Assembly (NCBI GenBank): GCA_022565795.1 | Contig: JAIUMA010000021.1 | Span: 1 to 49,161 of the forward strand | Direction of reading: 5' to 3' | From: Balneolia bacterium | GTDB taxonomy: Bacteria > Bacteroidota > Rhodothermia > Balneolales > Cyclonatronaceae | Length of the DNA: 49,161 nt | Shown: one piece after another, positions 1 through 7,691 of the stretch | How the letters are laid out: each line of letters begins with the position of its first letter | Numbering within the stretch: position 1 is the first letter of the stretch | The notes under the pieces: generated by a model | The model's input: the letters and a program-made list of their open reading frames with translations, nothing else | The model's database searches: none | Told to the model about the DNA's origin: nothing | Position numbers and translations under genes: made by a program

Positions 1-3
1 AAT

Positions 4-219
4 TTGGTTGAGCAAAAACATCGGGTACCCAGAGAATATTTCAAAAAGCTATCCGACACTTCCGGCATTTGGGAAGTTCGGATTCAATCCGGCTCAGACA
101 TTTTCAGGTTGCTTGGTTTTATTGATGATGGCAAATTTGTCGTTCTAACCAATGGCTTCGTTAAAAAGTCACAGAAGACACCTAAAAATGATACGAAGTA
201 CCGCGTAGCGCTATTGTAA
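4..219 (+). pseudogene. higB: HigB/RelE-like (Gp49/DUF891-type) toxin, 5'-truncated and probably frameshifted
   Basis: The readable protein carries the core of the phage Gp49-like/HigB mRNA-interferase family: the segments [20 protein letters not shown] and [10 protein letters not shown] are typical. The N-terminal third lies outside the window, so position 4 is not the true start. In this frame the gene stops at 217-219 after a tail ([10 protein letters not shown]) unlike the family. Another frame, positions 195-272, encodes [18 protein letters not shown] followed by NRKGEST, the expected family C-terminus. It ends in a TGA that overlaps the antitoxin ATG as ATGA. The simplest reading is a single-base indel around 190-200 that breaks the toxin; a sequencing error is equally possible. 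Family assignment is by recognition. Confidence 0.65.
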
Positions 220-268
220 TCGCAGAAAACAGAAAATCCGATTATCTGAACAGAAAAGGAGAATCAAC

Positions 269-559
269 ATGAGTGATTTACAAGCATACATCCGAAACCG
301 AAAGCAATCAGACCCTGATTTTGCCTCTGATTATGATGCTGGTTATCAGCAGTTCAAGATTGGTGTGATGTTGAAACTGGCCCGAGAAGATGCCGGATTG
401 ACCCAGGAAGAAGTGGCCAAAAAAATGAATACCAAAAAATCAGCGATCTCCAGAATTGAAAATCACGCTGAGGATATTCGATTGTCAACGCTGGAAAAAT
501 ACGCTCGTGCTTTTGGTAAAACGTTAAAATTAGAGCTTCAGGAAACCGTAGAGGTATAA
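269..559 (+). CDS. higA: HigA-like XRE-family antitoxin
   Basis: A 96-aa protein with one Cro/C1-type helix-turn-helix over about residues 37-90 ([17 protein letters not shown], then SAISRIENH, then [15 protein letters not shown]). This is the normal layout of HigA-type antitoxins, which neutralise the upstream toxin and repress their own operon. A good Shine-Dalgarno site (AAAAGGAG) lies about 10 bases upstream. The start codon overlaps the end of the shifted toxin reading frame, so the pair was built as a translationally coupled operon. It looks intact. If the toxin really is frameshifted, this antitoxin is now an orphan regulator. Confidence 0.8.
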   Translation: MSDLQAYIRNRKQSDPDFASDYDAGYQQFKIGVMLKLAREDAGLTQEEVAKKMNTKKSAISRIENHAEDIRLSTLEKYARAFGKTLKLELQETVEV

Positions 560-713
560 CAAAGCATTTACTGCTGACGTGTAAGCCATTGTTGCTTTTA
601 TTCGAACAAATCGCCCCGCAGCATAAACGCAGTGCCGTTAGGAAAAAAGAAGGTTATGCATCATTTGACTCTTTTAGTATTTTAAATCAACCCCGACAAC
701 CAGAGAACAGCTT

Positions 714-1187
714 ATGGCCTCACTTACCTCAAACAAAATCCCTCTTCTCACTCTGGTTACATGTATGCTTGTGTTTTCGGCATGCGGTATTATTGGTTCG
801 AATGACTCGAAATCATCCATCATCACTCTTAAACAGACCGAGTTCGGATTAGGTGATGAGGTGGTGGTCACTATTACAAACGACTTCAACCATGATATAT
901 ATATTCACCGGCAGGGGATGTGGGCTCTTCAACAGAGAATTGCAGGCGAGTGGCAGACCATCTACACGCCCATCGCTGATACCGGCCCACCCAGGTTTGA
1001 TCTTTTCTTGGAAAGCGGTGAGAGCACCACGTTAAATCTGCTATCTGTCCCCAACGGAGTTACCTTGGATGAACCGGAAAAATATGAGTACCGGTTTCGT
1101 TTTGGCTTCTTCAGCGAGCCTGCGTTGAGTTTTCCTTTGGCAGAGATTCACCGCACCAGCCCGAGTTTCCAGATTGTTGTTAATTAG
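714..1187 (+). CDS. small secreted lipoprotein of unknown function
   Basis: A 157-aa protein with a signal peptide (hydrophobic LLTLVTCMLVF) and a lipobox ending at Cys24 (VFSAC), so it is predicted to be lipid-anchored in the envelope. The mature part looks like a beta-rich domain (LGDEVVVTITNDFNHDIYIHR, then FDLFLESGESTTL), similar in feel to bacterial intracellular-proteinase-inhibitor/BsuPI-type Ig-like folds. I cannot assign it to a family with confidence. It stands alone between the toxin-antitoxin pair and a 470-base gap and has no obvious link to the flagellar genes. Confidence 0.6.
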   Translation: MASLTSNKIPLLTLVTCMLVFSACGIIGSNDSKSSIITLKQTEFGLGDEVVVTITNDFNHDIYIHRQGMWALQQRIAGEWQTIYTPIADTGPPRFDLFLESGESTTLNLLSVPNGVTLDEPEKYEYRFRFGFFSEPALSFPLAEIHRTSPSFQIVVN

Positions 1188-1658
1188 CGTATGCGCGTAA
1201 TGAGATTCAGGCAAGACATAACAGCTGTAATGTGCATTTTACAGGCCGTGCAGTCGTGCTAAGCATTTTTCTGTACTATGGGTCTTTGGCAGCGAAAGCA
1301 CATAGTAAGCTTTATGATTCCGATAAGCTCTCTCAGGCTAAACACGGGAGTCTTTTTATTTGAGATAAACAGCTAAAAAGGGTGGATTGCCGGATGAGCT
1401 GCTGAGAGTATTTTTGTTCTGTTCAGTGCTGGATAGAATTTAAATAATCCGGCAAATCTGGCATGTCCGGCATTTAAATAAATACCATACTGGGTTTCCA
1501 TGTCCTGTCTAAGGGTTTGAAGTATCTGATATTAATGCATATGAATAAGCATATGGGAAGGGGTGGGAAACGGGGGATGACGCTTGTGTGAGCAATTCGA
1601 TAGCGTTAATTTTACGCTCTTTGATTAAACTTAAACTTCCTGGTTACTTTCTTATTTC
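1188..1658. other. 470-base intergenic region without a recognised gene
   Basis: No convincing ORF or RNA gene. It holds a 9-bp inverted repeat (TTGCCGGAT at 1387-1395, ATCCGGCAA at 1447-1455) and two CATATG palindromes six bases apart (1538-1543 and 1550-1555). Neither has an identifiable role. The region separates the TA/lipoprotein genes from the DUF3987-like gene and may be decayed mobile-element flank. Confidence 0.4.
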
Positions 1659-3236
1659 ATGCAAACACTCTCAATAGATAAGCTTCCTCCACCGCTAGAC
1701 GACTTCTCAAATCTTGAAGCAAAGATTTGGAGAGATACTGGTACTAATTTGATTCAAAAAAGGAAGTTAACCGTTGATAACCTGATTCACCTCAAAAACC
1801 TTGTTTTTTGGGAGTCGCGAAAGGTTACTTTACAGGAAAATCTGAACGGCAATTTTACGATGGAGCAGATTACAATGCTTGAGGGTGGTCGGGTAAAACT
1901 GTTACCTCAGGTGCTGCTTATGAATTATAAAGCAGTACAGGATGAGATTAATGATCTTCGTTCTGAGTTTAACCTTTCGGCAGAGTCCCTGCAGTACATT
2001 TCCAATACCCCTCTGATACCGGACGAAGTTTACCAAAATCTTCCTGAGCTCTTCAAAAACTGCTGTGACTCAATTTTAAAGCCAAGAGACCGGGATGCCT
2101 TTTTTCTTCATTCGCTGCCAATACTTGCACATCATGTCAACAATGTCTCAATTGAACATGCCGACGGTCTGCTAAATCCATCTATGAAGCTTTTTCTGGT
2201 AAGCCAGGACGGGAGCTTAAGCTTTTATGGAAGGAAGTCCAGGGAAATTTTAAAAGTGCTTGAACGTCAAATCCTGGAAGGGAATGCTTCTTTAAAAAAG
2301 CCTTCTTTTTCGGAGATAAAATCTCCCGAGACAGTAGCAAAATATATAGAGGCCAATGGAGGTAAAATATTGATAGTGGAAAAAGGGCGTTCCAACTTTA
2401 AAGCCAATAGCTTCTTTGGGACTCAGATCTATGGAGAACTAATTGAACACAGTTTTAATTTAAAGCCTGTAAGGCTTAGCAAGGCTACTGACGAATATAT
2501 AGTGGCAACACCGCTGGTTTGCGCGTCATTAAACGGACGTTTAGAAGATTTAGGAGCAGCTATTGCAAAGTTTGGTTACGGGCATGCTTATAACTACCTG
2601 ATTTATCTTCATGACGAGCAGGGTTCATGGAAAAGCACGAGACCGAGTCAGGAGTCGAGGCAGTTATCGGAGAATATCCGGTACCTGTCAGCTGAAATGT
2701 ATCAGCTTCATCGTCTTACATCCAAACGAAACAACTCTGTTGAAGTTACTCTCAACGAATCTCAATGGGAACTTATAGACGACACATTTAAGGAAAAGTC
2801 GGATTTGATAAACGACCTTGGCCTCTCCACTTCCATGGGGCTTATGGTTAGAAATGCTTCGGTCTATACATTGAAACTCGTGTCCCTGTTTCGTGGGATG
2901 AGATTCTCTGGAAGAAATGATGATTTACTGAAGCAATCTACACTAGGTGCAGGGAATGAGGATGTTACAGCCGCCTTATGGGTTGTTGATACACTGCTTA
3001 AACATGCTGTAAGAGTATATCAAAATATTCCGGTCATGCAGAATGAAGATAGCCGCGGAGACAGGTATCAACGTTATTATAATCTGTTGCCCATACTGTT
3101 CGATACCGCAGAAGCACTTGATATAGCTTCGAATCTATCGATACCCCAAAGGACTGCTAACCGCTATCTGAACAATTATTTTGAGCAAAAGCAGCTAAGG
3201 AAGCTGAAAAAAGGAGTTTATTACAAGACAGGATAA
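1659..3236 (+). CDS. DUF3987-like protein with C-terminal winged-helix domain
   Basis: A 525-aa soluble protein. The layout resembles the C-terminal half of DUF3987 proteins, common on Bacteroidota mobile elements, where they sit with primase/VapE-like genes. The relevant parts are a central alpha/beta region ending in FGYGHAYNYLIYL, a helical region with RNASVYTLKLVSLFRGMRFSG, a segment like TAALWVVDTLLKHAVRVY, and a final helix-turn-helix (DIASNLSIPQRTANRYLNNYF, ending LKKGVYYKTG). I see no clear Walker A motif, so the ATPase core may be absent or diverged. No integrase, primase or mobilisation gene accompanies it. Its stop lies 13 bases from the convergent kinase gene. Function unknown; family call moderate. 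Confidence 0.5.
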   Translation: MQTLSIDKLPPPLDDFSNLEAKIWRDTGTNLIQKRKLTVDNLIHLKNLVFWESRKVTLQENLNGNFTMEQITMLEGGRVKLLPQVLLMNYKAVQDEINDLRSEFNLSAESLQYISNTPLIPDEVYQNLPELFKNCCDSILKPRDRDAFFLHSLPILAHHVNNVSIEHADGLLNPSMKLFLVSQDGSLSFYGRKSREILKVLERQILEGNASLKKPSFSEIKSPETVAKYIEANGGKILIVEKGRSNFKANSFFGTQIYGELIEHSFNLKPVRLSKATDEYIVATPLVCASLNGRLEDLGAAIAKFGYGHAYNYLIYLHDEQGSWKSTRPSQESRQLSENIRYLSAEMYQLHRLTSKRNNSVEVTLNESQWELIDDTFKEKSDLINDLGLSTSMGLMVRNASVYTLKLVSLFRGMRFSGRNDDLLKQSTLGAGNEDVTAALWVVDTLLKHAVRVYQNIPVMQNEDSRGDRYQRYYNLLPILFDTAEALDIASNLSIPQRTANRYLNNYFEQKQLRKLKKGVYYKTG

Positions 3237-3249
3237 ACCAGCAGTTCAC

Positions 3250-4257
3250 TTAACTGGTAAGAAGTTCAAGCTCGGATGGAGGGAGATTTACAGAAAAAAT
3301 TACATTGCCCTTCTCTCCGGACTTTAAATGAATGGAGGCACCCATTTTATCAGCAAGAATTCTTGCCAGAGTAAGGCCAACTCCTGTTCTGTCGGCTCGG
3401 GTTGTCTCGAATGGTTTAAAGATTTTGTCAGCATCTCCATCCGGTATTTGCTTTCCATTGCTCCTTATCTCGATATGATGCCCGGACTCAAAACTTATAT
3501 AAACAAGGCTTTCTTTGTCGAGAGCATGGTCAAATGCGTTTTCTATGAGCAACGTGAGCACTGCTTTAAGTAGTTTACGGTTTCCACAAAAATGAATGTC
3601 TTTAGGGGAGTTGATTACAAGCCTAGAGTATTCATGAACAGCCTGGAATTCTATATCGGTGGTGATATCCTTTTGCAGAGACTTGAAAGATATCCTTTCA
3701 TTTTGCTCTTTTTGGCTGTCGACAATTAAAGATTCGAATTGATCCAGCACTTCGGATATGCGTTGAGCACCCGAATTAATCTTTTCAAGATGGTTCTTTC
3801 GGCGGTTCTCGTCGTAGGTGTCGGTTAATAAATCGCTGTAGCCTTCTACAGCTGTTAGTGGAGACCTTAAACGGTGGAGCATCATACCGATTAGCTTTTG
3901 CGTTGTTTCGAGCGCATTGTCACCGGGTTTATTAAAAACCTTTTTCAGTGTGATTTTAACATAATCCTGGTTATTTAGCTCAAATGACTTTTCCTCTGTA
4001 AAAAACCAATTATTATTGAAATAGACTGGAGCGTTTTTGTCGCTGCTATTAAATAACACGATGTCTTTGATCTTTTTACCATAATAGTAGCTCCGCGAGA
4101 CTGACTTAATCTCAGGTTGTACTTGATTTGTAGCTACTACAGTTCGTGAGTCACAACAAAGTATAAATGTGGGATCAGGCGAATCAGAAATCAAAACATT
4201 GATAACTGAGGCAACGGCCTTGATGTCATTTATTTTTAGAGTTGCACCCATATTCAA
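3250..4257 (-). CDS. soluble sensor histidine kinase, probable FlrB/FleS-like flagellar kinase
   Basis: A 335-aa cytoplasmic kinase with no membrane segments. Residues about 1-110 look like a divergent PAS sensor. The dimerisation/phosphoacceptor helix follows (LHRLRSPLTAVEGYSDLL, phosphoacceptor His128). The ATPase domain shows an N-box (LIENAFDHA, Asn240), a weak G1 box (SNGKQIP, 266-272, where the usual D-x-G-x-G is changed), an F-box (IFKPFETT) and a G2 box (GVGLTLARILADKMG). Soluble PAS-kinases of this type (FlrB, FleS) phosphorylate sigma-54 activators of flagellar genes. A matching activator lies at 38848-40269, and this gene is divergent from flgB, whose promoter is sigma-54-type. The pairing is inference from context. 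Confidence 0.7.
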   Translation of the reverse strand: MNMGATLKINDIKAVASVINVLISDSPDPTFILCCDSRTVVATNQVQPEIKSVSRSYYYGKKIKDIVLFNSSDKNAPVYFNNNWFFTEEKSFELNNQDYVKITLKKVFNKPGDNALETTQKLIGMMLHRLRSPLTAVEGYSDLLTDTYDENRRKNHLEKINSGAQRISEVLDQFESLIVDSQKEQNERISFKSLQKDITTDIEFQAVHEYSRLVINSPKDIHFCGNRKLLKAVLTLLIENAFDHALDKESLVYISFESGHHIEIRSNGKQIPDGDADKIFKPFETTRADRTGVGLTLARILADKMGASIHLKSGEKGNVIFSVNLPPSELELLTS

Positions 4258-4576
4258 ATGGTTTAATCGTGAGAATTAAAGTCGAAGGTCATTCAGACGG
4301 TCTCTTGTTTACTCATTATCAGCTTAAGGTGACCAATACTTAAACAAAAAATCTCGGGATTACGGGTATTGGAAAAAATTGCCTTGAAGCGGAATATTTG
4401 TTCCTGTGCATTTTCCTCGAGCAGAAAAAATCACCGTATACCGATCATTTTAGCTTTAAATAGCTAAGCATAGTGCATGGCACAAACATTGCAATAATGA
4501 TAGCGCATATAAAGAGTATGTTTCAAATTTGCATCAAAAGTATCAATAACAGCCTTGATTCAATCAAAACAGAGAA
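4258..4576. other. divergent intergenic control region, kinase gene / flgB
   Basis: A 319-base AT-rich region between the minus-strand kinase gene and plus-strand flgB. Its one clear element is the sigma-54 promoter at 4478-4493. The roughly 200 bases upstream of it are where enhancer sites for an FlrC-like activator would be expected, but I cannot define a binding motif. No promoter for the kinase could be assigned. Confidence 0.6.
4478..4493 (+). promoter_or_regulatory. sigma-54 (-24/-12) promoter of the flgB operon
   Basis: TGGCAC, five bases, TTGCA. This is an exact match to the RpoN consensus, with the invariant GG (4479-4480) and GC (4491-4492) at the required spacing. The predicted start is near 4504, about 70 bases before the flgB ATG. 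It implies activation by an AAA+ enhancer-binding protein, most simply the FlrC-like regulator at 38848-40269. Confidence 0.85.
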
Positions 4577-4921
4577 ATGAAATTTGTAGATAATAACACC
4601 AGTCAATTAATGGCAAAAGCGTTAGATACCTATACGCTCAGGCATCGTATTACTGCTGGAAATATTGCAAATATAGACACACCGGGCTATAAAAGGTTTG
4701 GTGTAGAGTTCGAGGAAGAGTTGCAAAGGGTACATCGAACAGGTGGTTCTGAGGCCATGAAAGAAGTGAATCCCCGCATAGTTTCTGAAGGTGAAGATGT
4801 AGTATTGGAGGATGAACTCATTGAAATGGCCGACACGCAAATACGTATGAATCTTGTTGTTAGGGGTTTGCGTCATCACTTTGAAATGCTCAGAACCGGA
4901 ATTACCGGAATTAACAGATAA
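4577..4921 (+). CDS. flgB: flagellar proximal rod protein FlgB
   Basis: A 114-aa protein, slightly shorter than the usual 130-140. It has the N-terminal rod/hook signature (TAGNIANIDTPGYKR) and a C-terminal helix (EMADTQIRMNLVVRGLRHHFEMLRTGI) that packs in the axial core. FlgB forms the innermost rod layer after export by the flagellar type III apparatus. It is the first gene of a long operon behind the sigma-54 promoter and is followed 24 bases later by flgC, the standard order. Confidence 0.96.
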   Translation: MKFVDNNTSQLMAKALDTYTLRHRITAGNIANIDTPGYKRFGVEFEEELQRVHRTGGSEAMKEVNPRIVSEGEDVVLEDELIEMADTQIRMNLVVRGLRHHFEMLRTGITGINR

Positions 4922-4945
4922 AAACAGAATAACGTCTAGAAACTT

Positions 4946-5452
4946 ATGCTTCCTGAACGAATGTTTTCAACCTTTCAAACTGCTTCGCAAGGTCTTGCGG
5001 TGCAGCGCGATAAGATTGCAGTAGCATCAAGAAATATCGCAAATGCTCAAACCTCGTCTCCGGCCGGTTCTAACGATGTTTATCGTCCACAGGCCGTACA
5101 AACCTCTCAGCCCGATTCAGTAAACTTTCAGCGTGTGCTGGAGCAGAGTATGTCTTCACTTAAAACAACAAGCCCGAAACATATTTCTACTCCCGGATTA
5201 AGCACGATAATGGGTAGCAATTCAAACATGTCTAACCTTGGTCCTGTCTCGCAAATAACGGAGCAGGAGAGTTTCAGGTATGAATTTGACCCCAATCACC
5301 CTGACGCTGATGACAACGGTATGGTGCGCTATCCGGATGTTGATCTCATACGGGAGATGACGTCGCTTGTGAGCGCAAACAGGCTTTACGAGGCTAACCT
5401 AAGCAGTATTGAAGCAGAAAAAGAACTTATTAAACGTGCATTGGAGATTTAA
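4946..5452 (+). CDS. flgC: flagellar proximal rod protein FlgC
   Basis: A 168-aa rod protein with the N-terminal pattern ASQGLAVQRDKIAVASRNIANAQTS, a mid-region typical of FlgC (DPNHPDADDNGMVRYPDVD), and the C-terminal EMTSLVSANRLYEANLSSIEAEKELIKRALEI helix, written here in pieces: EMTSLVSANRLYEAN and then the terminal helix. FlgC assembles on FlgB as part of the proximal rod. The next ATG follows the stop after three bases, so translation is likely coupled. Confidence 0.96.
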   Translation: MLPERMFSTFQTASQGLAVQRDKIAVASRNIANAQTSSPAGSNDVYRPQAVQTSQPDSVNFQRVLEQSMSSLKTTSPKHISTPGLSTIMGSNSNMSNLGPVSQITEQESFRYEFDPNHPDADDNGMVRYPDVDLIREMTSLVSANRLYEANLSSIEAEKELIKRALEI

Positions 5453-5455
5453 GCC

Positions 5456-5683
5456 ATGAATATCGATTCAATTTATCTGCAGCAAAGTGAAAGAATATCC
5501 AAAAACAGTGCATTAAGAAAGGCGGCCGCTGCCCCCGTGCTACCTAAGATTTCAGAAGACGAGATGTCGATGATTAACAAAAAATTTGCGGGAGCTAATT
5601 CCTTGCAAAGCTATACCAGCCAGGGAAAAATACAGGGAAGTGATTTTTTTGACAGAGGCCATCATATAGACAGGCACGTGTAA
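5456..5683 (+). CDS. 75-aa unknown protein between flgC and fliE, ends in GHHIDRHV
   Basis: A small, polar, soluble protein starting three bases after flgC and 44 bases before fliE, in the same operon. No known family recognised. Features are an Ala/Pro segment (AAAAPVLPKISEDE), a central helix-like part and the extreme C-terminus GHHIDRHV. That tail fits G-x-x-[IL]-[DN]-x-x-V, also found at the very end of the FlgN-like protein (GVAINQRV) and of the 85-aa protein downstream of fliA (GNNLDLQV). Its place inside an otherwise canonical rod/basal-body operon suggests a role in early assembly or export. That is inference only. Confidence 0.75.
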   Translation: MNIDSIYLQQSERISKNSALRKAAAAPVLPKISEDEMSMINKKFAGANSLQSYTSQGKIQGSDFFDRGHHIDRHV

Positions 5684-5727
5684 ACTGAATCTGAACTAAA
5701 GTTTTAAAGTAACTAGAGCATAAAGCT

Positions 5728-6036
5728 ATGAATCCAATTGAACTACGAGGAATACAGCAGCCTCAGAGTATCGAAATCAGGCCAAGGTCTGTTGAAATTC
5801 GTCCTGAAAGACCGGAAACCTCATTCTCAGACATGCTGACGCGAGCAATCGGGAGTGTAGACGGTGCGATGAAAACTTCCGAGCAGAATGTTGAGAACTT
5901 CATTGCCGGTAAAACAGATAATGTGCACGATGTGATGCTCTCATTACAAAAAGCGCAAACGAGTTTTCAGCTAATGGTTGAGATTCGTAATAAAGCGATT
6001 GAAACGTATCAGGAAATTAGCAGGATGCAGATTTAA
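5728..6036 (+). CDS. fliE: flagellar hook-basal body protein FliE
   Basis: A 102-aa protein of normal FliE length. The C-terminal two-thirds match the family: SFSDMLTRAIGSVDGAMKTSEQ, then HDVMLSLQKAQTSFQLMVEIRNKAIETYQEI in the final helices (given here only to identify the region). FliE links the MS-ring to the proximal rod and sits next to the export gate. It is followed by fliF after nine bases. Confidence 0.94.
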   Translation: MNPIELRGIQQPQSIEIRPRSVEIRPERPETSFSDMLTRAIGSVDGAMKTSEQNVENFIAGKTDNVHDVMLSLQKAQTSFQLMVEIRNKAIETYQEISRMQI

Positions 6037-6045
6037 GGTCGATAA

Positions 6046-7680
6046 ATGTCAAGTGCTGTCGAAAAATTTCAGGCCTTTATCGGGCCTCTTAATCCTGCTC
6101 AGCGAAGTATGTTTGCCGGGCTGGCTGTTGTGTTTGTGGTTCTCATAGGCCTGATGTTTTATTGGGCTTTAAAACCGGATTACACACTTCTGTTTGGCTC
6201 CATGCAGCCCGATATTGCAGCCAATGTAGTAGAGCAATTGGATGCAGAAGGCGTAAGCTATCGTCTTGAAAATGGAGGAGCGTCTATTTACGTGCATTCC
6301 GATAAGGTACACGAATTACGTTTAAGGCTGGCTTCATCTGGTCTTATTCAGTCTGATATCAAAGGGTATGAGTTGTTTGATGAAAATGCTCTTGGTATGA
6401 CGGACTTCATGCAGCAGGTCAACAAAAAGAGGGCATTGGAAGGTGAGTTGGCCAGGTCTATTAATAGTATTGATCAGGTAGATTTTTCACGAATACACCT
6501 GGTTCTGCCGGAAAGAAGACCCTTTCAGCAAACATCAGTAGCGGCTTCGGCTTCTGTTATTCTTACCATGAGAAATGGTGCCCGGCTGAGCCAGGATCAG
6601 GTGAAGGGCATGGTTTCACTGATTGCAGGTAGTGTTGAAGGGTTGGAACCTGATGACGTTGTAATTCTGGATCAGTCCGGAAACCGGCTTACTGATAGTT
6701 TGAGAGGTCAGGGCGGATTGGCGTCCGGATCAATGCAGCTTGAGCTTAGAGAAACCGTAGAAGCTTACCTCACAGAGCGCGCTCAAACGATGCTCGATAT
6801 ATCGCTTGGCCCGGGTAACAGTCTGGTACGCGTTTCAGTTGAGCATGATTTCGATCGAATCGTACGCGAGTCAGATATTATCGATCCCGACAGCAGAACC
6901 ATTATTTCTGAGGAAAGGCGTTCGGAAAGCCTCATAGACGAGGCTTCTCAACAGGTTCCAATCGATGAGTTTACGCCTATAAACCAAAGGGGGCAGACTG
7001 TTGTAGTTAACAATCGAAACAACGAGTCTTCAACGCAAACCCGAAATTATGAAGTAAACAGAACCCGTGAGGTTTTTGAGAGGTCGCACGGTGATATTAA
7101 GCGTATATCTGCTTCAATCTTGCTTAATCAAAAGCGGGTACAGGTTGAAGATGAGAACGGAAATATGGTATGGGAAAATCAGCCTTTTCCACAGGACGAA
7201 CTTAATGAGTTCAGAGAAGTAGTTCGGGTGGCTTTAGGTATGCAGCCGACTCGCGGAGACGAGCTGACGCTTACTCAGCTAGTATTTCATGATCCAAGAG
7301 GAGATTTTGGAGACAGCTTCTATGTTACTCAACCTCTTCAGACTTATGAAATAATCAGATGGTCTCTTGTGATAATCACCTTTTTGATTGTAATCGCACT
7401 GATTTACAGCATACGTAAGCGTATCGCAGCAGGTAATACCCAGCTCATTACAACTATGCCAAATGAGCAGTTCGATAATCTGAGTGAGCAGACCTATGTG
7501 ATTAACGATGAGGAGGATGAAGAAACCCCTGAATTCATCGATAAGAAAAATAGTGGTAAAATTCGTAAGCAGCTTGAGGAAAAGACCTTCGCACTCGAAG
7601 AAATTAAAGATTTTGTTGAACTGAAACCGCTCGAAGCAGCTCAGGTTCTTCGTGCCATGATGATTAAAGACGAAAGCTAA
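6046..7680 (+). CDS. fliF: flagellar MS-ring protein FliF
   Basis: A 544-aa protein matching full-length FliF. There is a transmembrane segment near residues 20-42, then periplasmic ring-building motifs (DYTLLFGSM, VPYRL-like region GVSYRLENGG, and LPERRPF at the secretin/YscJ-like domain). A second transmembrane segment lies at about 438-456 (SLVIITFLIVIALIYSI). The acidic cytoplasmic tail, which binds FliG, ends in LKPLEAAQVLRAMM. It forms the MS-ring platform for rod, C-ring and export gate. Confidence 0.97.
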   Translation: MSSAVEKFQAFIGPLNPAQRSMFAGLAVVFVVLIGLMFYWALKPDYTLLFGSMQPDIAANVVEQLDAEGVSYRLENGGASIYVHSDKVHELRLRLASSGLIQSDIKGYELFDENALGMTDFMQQVNKKRALEGELARSINSIDQVDFSRIHLVLPERRPFQQTSVAASASVILTMRNGARLSQDQVKGMVSLIAGSVEGLEPDDVVILDQSGNRLTDSLRGQGGLASGSMQLELRETVEAYLTERAQTMLDISLGPGNSLVRVSVEHDFDRIVRESDIIDPDSRTIISEERRSESLIDEASQQVPIDEFTPINQRGQTVVVNNRNNESSTQTRNYEVNRTREVFERSHGDIKRISASILLNQKRVQVEDENGNMVWENQPFPQDELNEFREVVRVALGMQPTRGDELTLTQLVFHDPRGDFGDSFYVTQPLQTYEIIRWSLVIITFLIVIALIYSIRKRIAAGNTQLITTMPNEQFDNLSEQTYVINDEEDEETPEFIDKKNSGKIRKQLEEKTFALEEIKDFVELKPLEAAQVLRAMMIKDES

Positions 7681-7691
7681 AGGAATTCAAA

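Noticed and set aside
589-852. 87-codon ORF overlapping the lipoprotein start
   Set aside because: Overlaps the lipoprotein in another frame, without family features or signal sequence.
1538-1555. Two CATATG palindromes six bases apart
   Set aside because: Short, common in AT-rich DNA, and no known operator resembles it here.
6038-6045. GTCGATAA directly before fliF, similar to a sigma-28 -10
   Set aside because: No TAAA-like -35 at the right distance and it lies within a tight operon.
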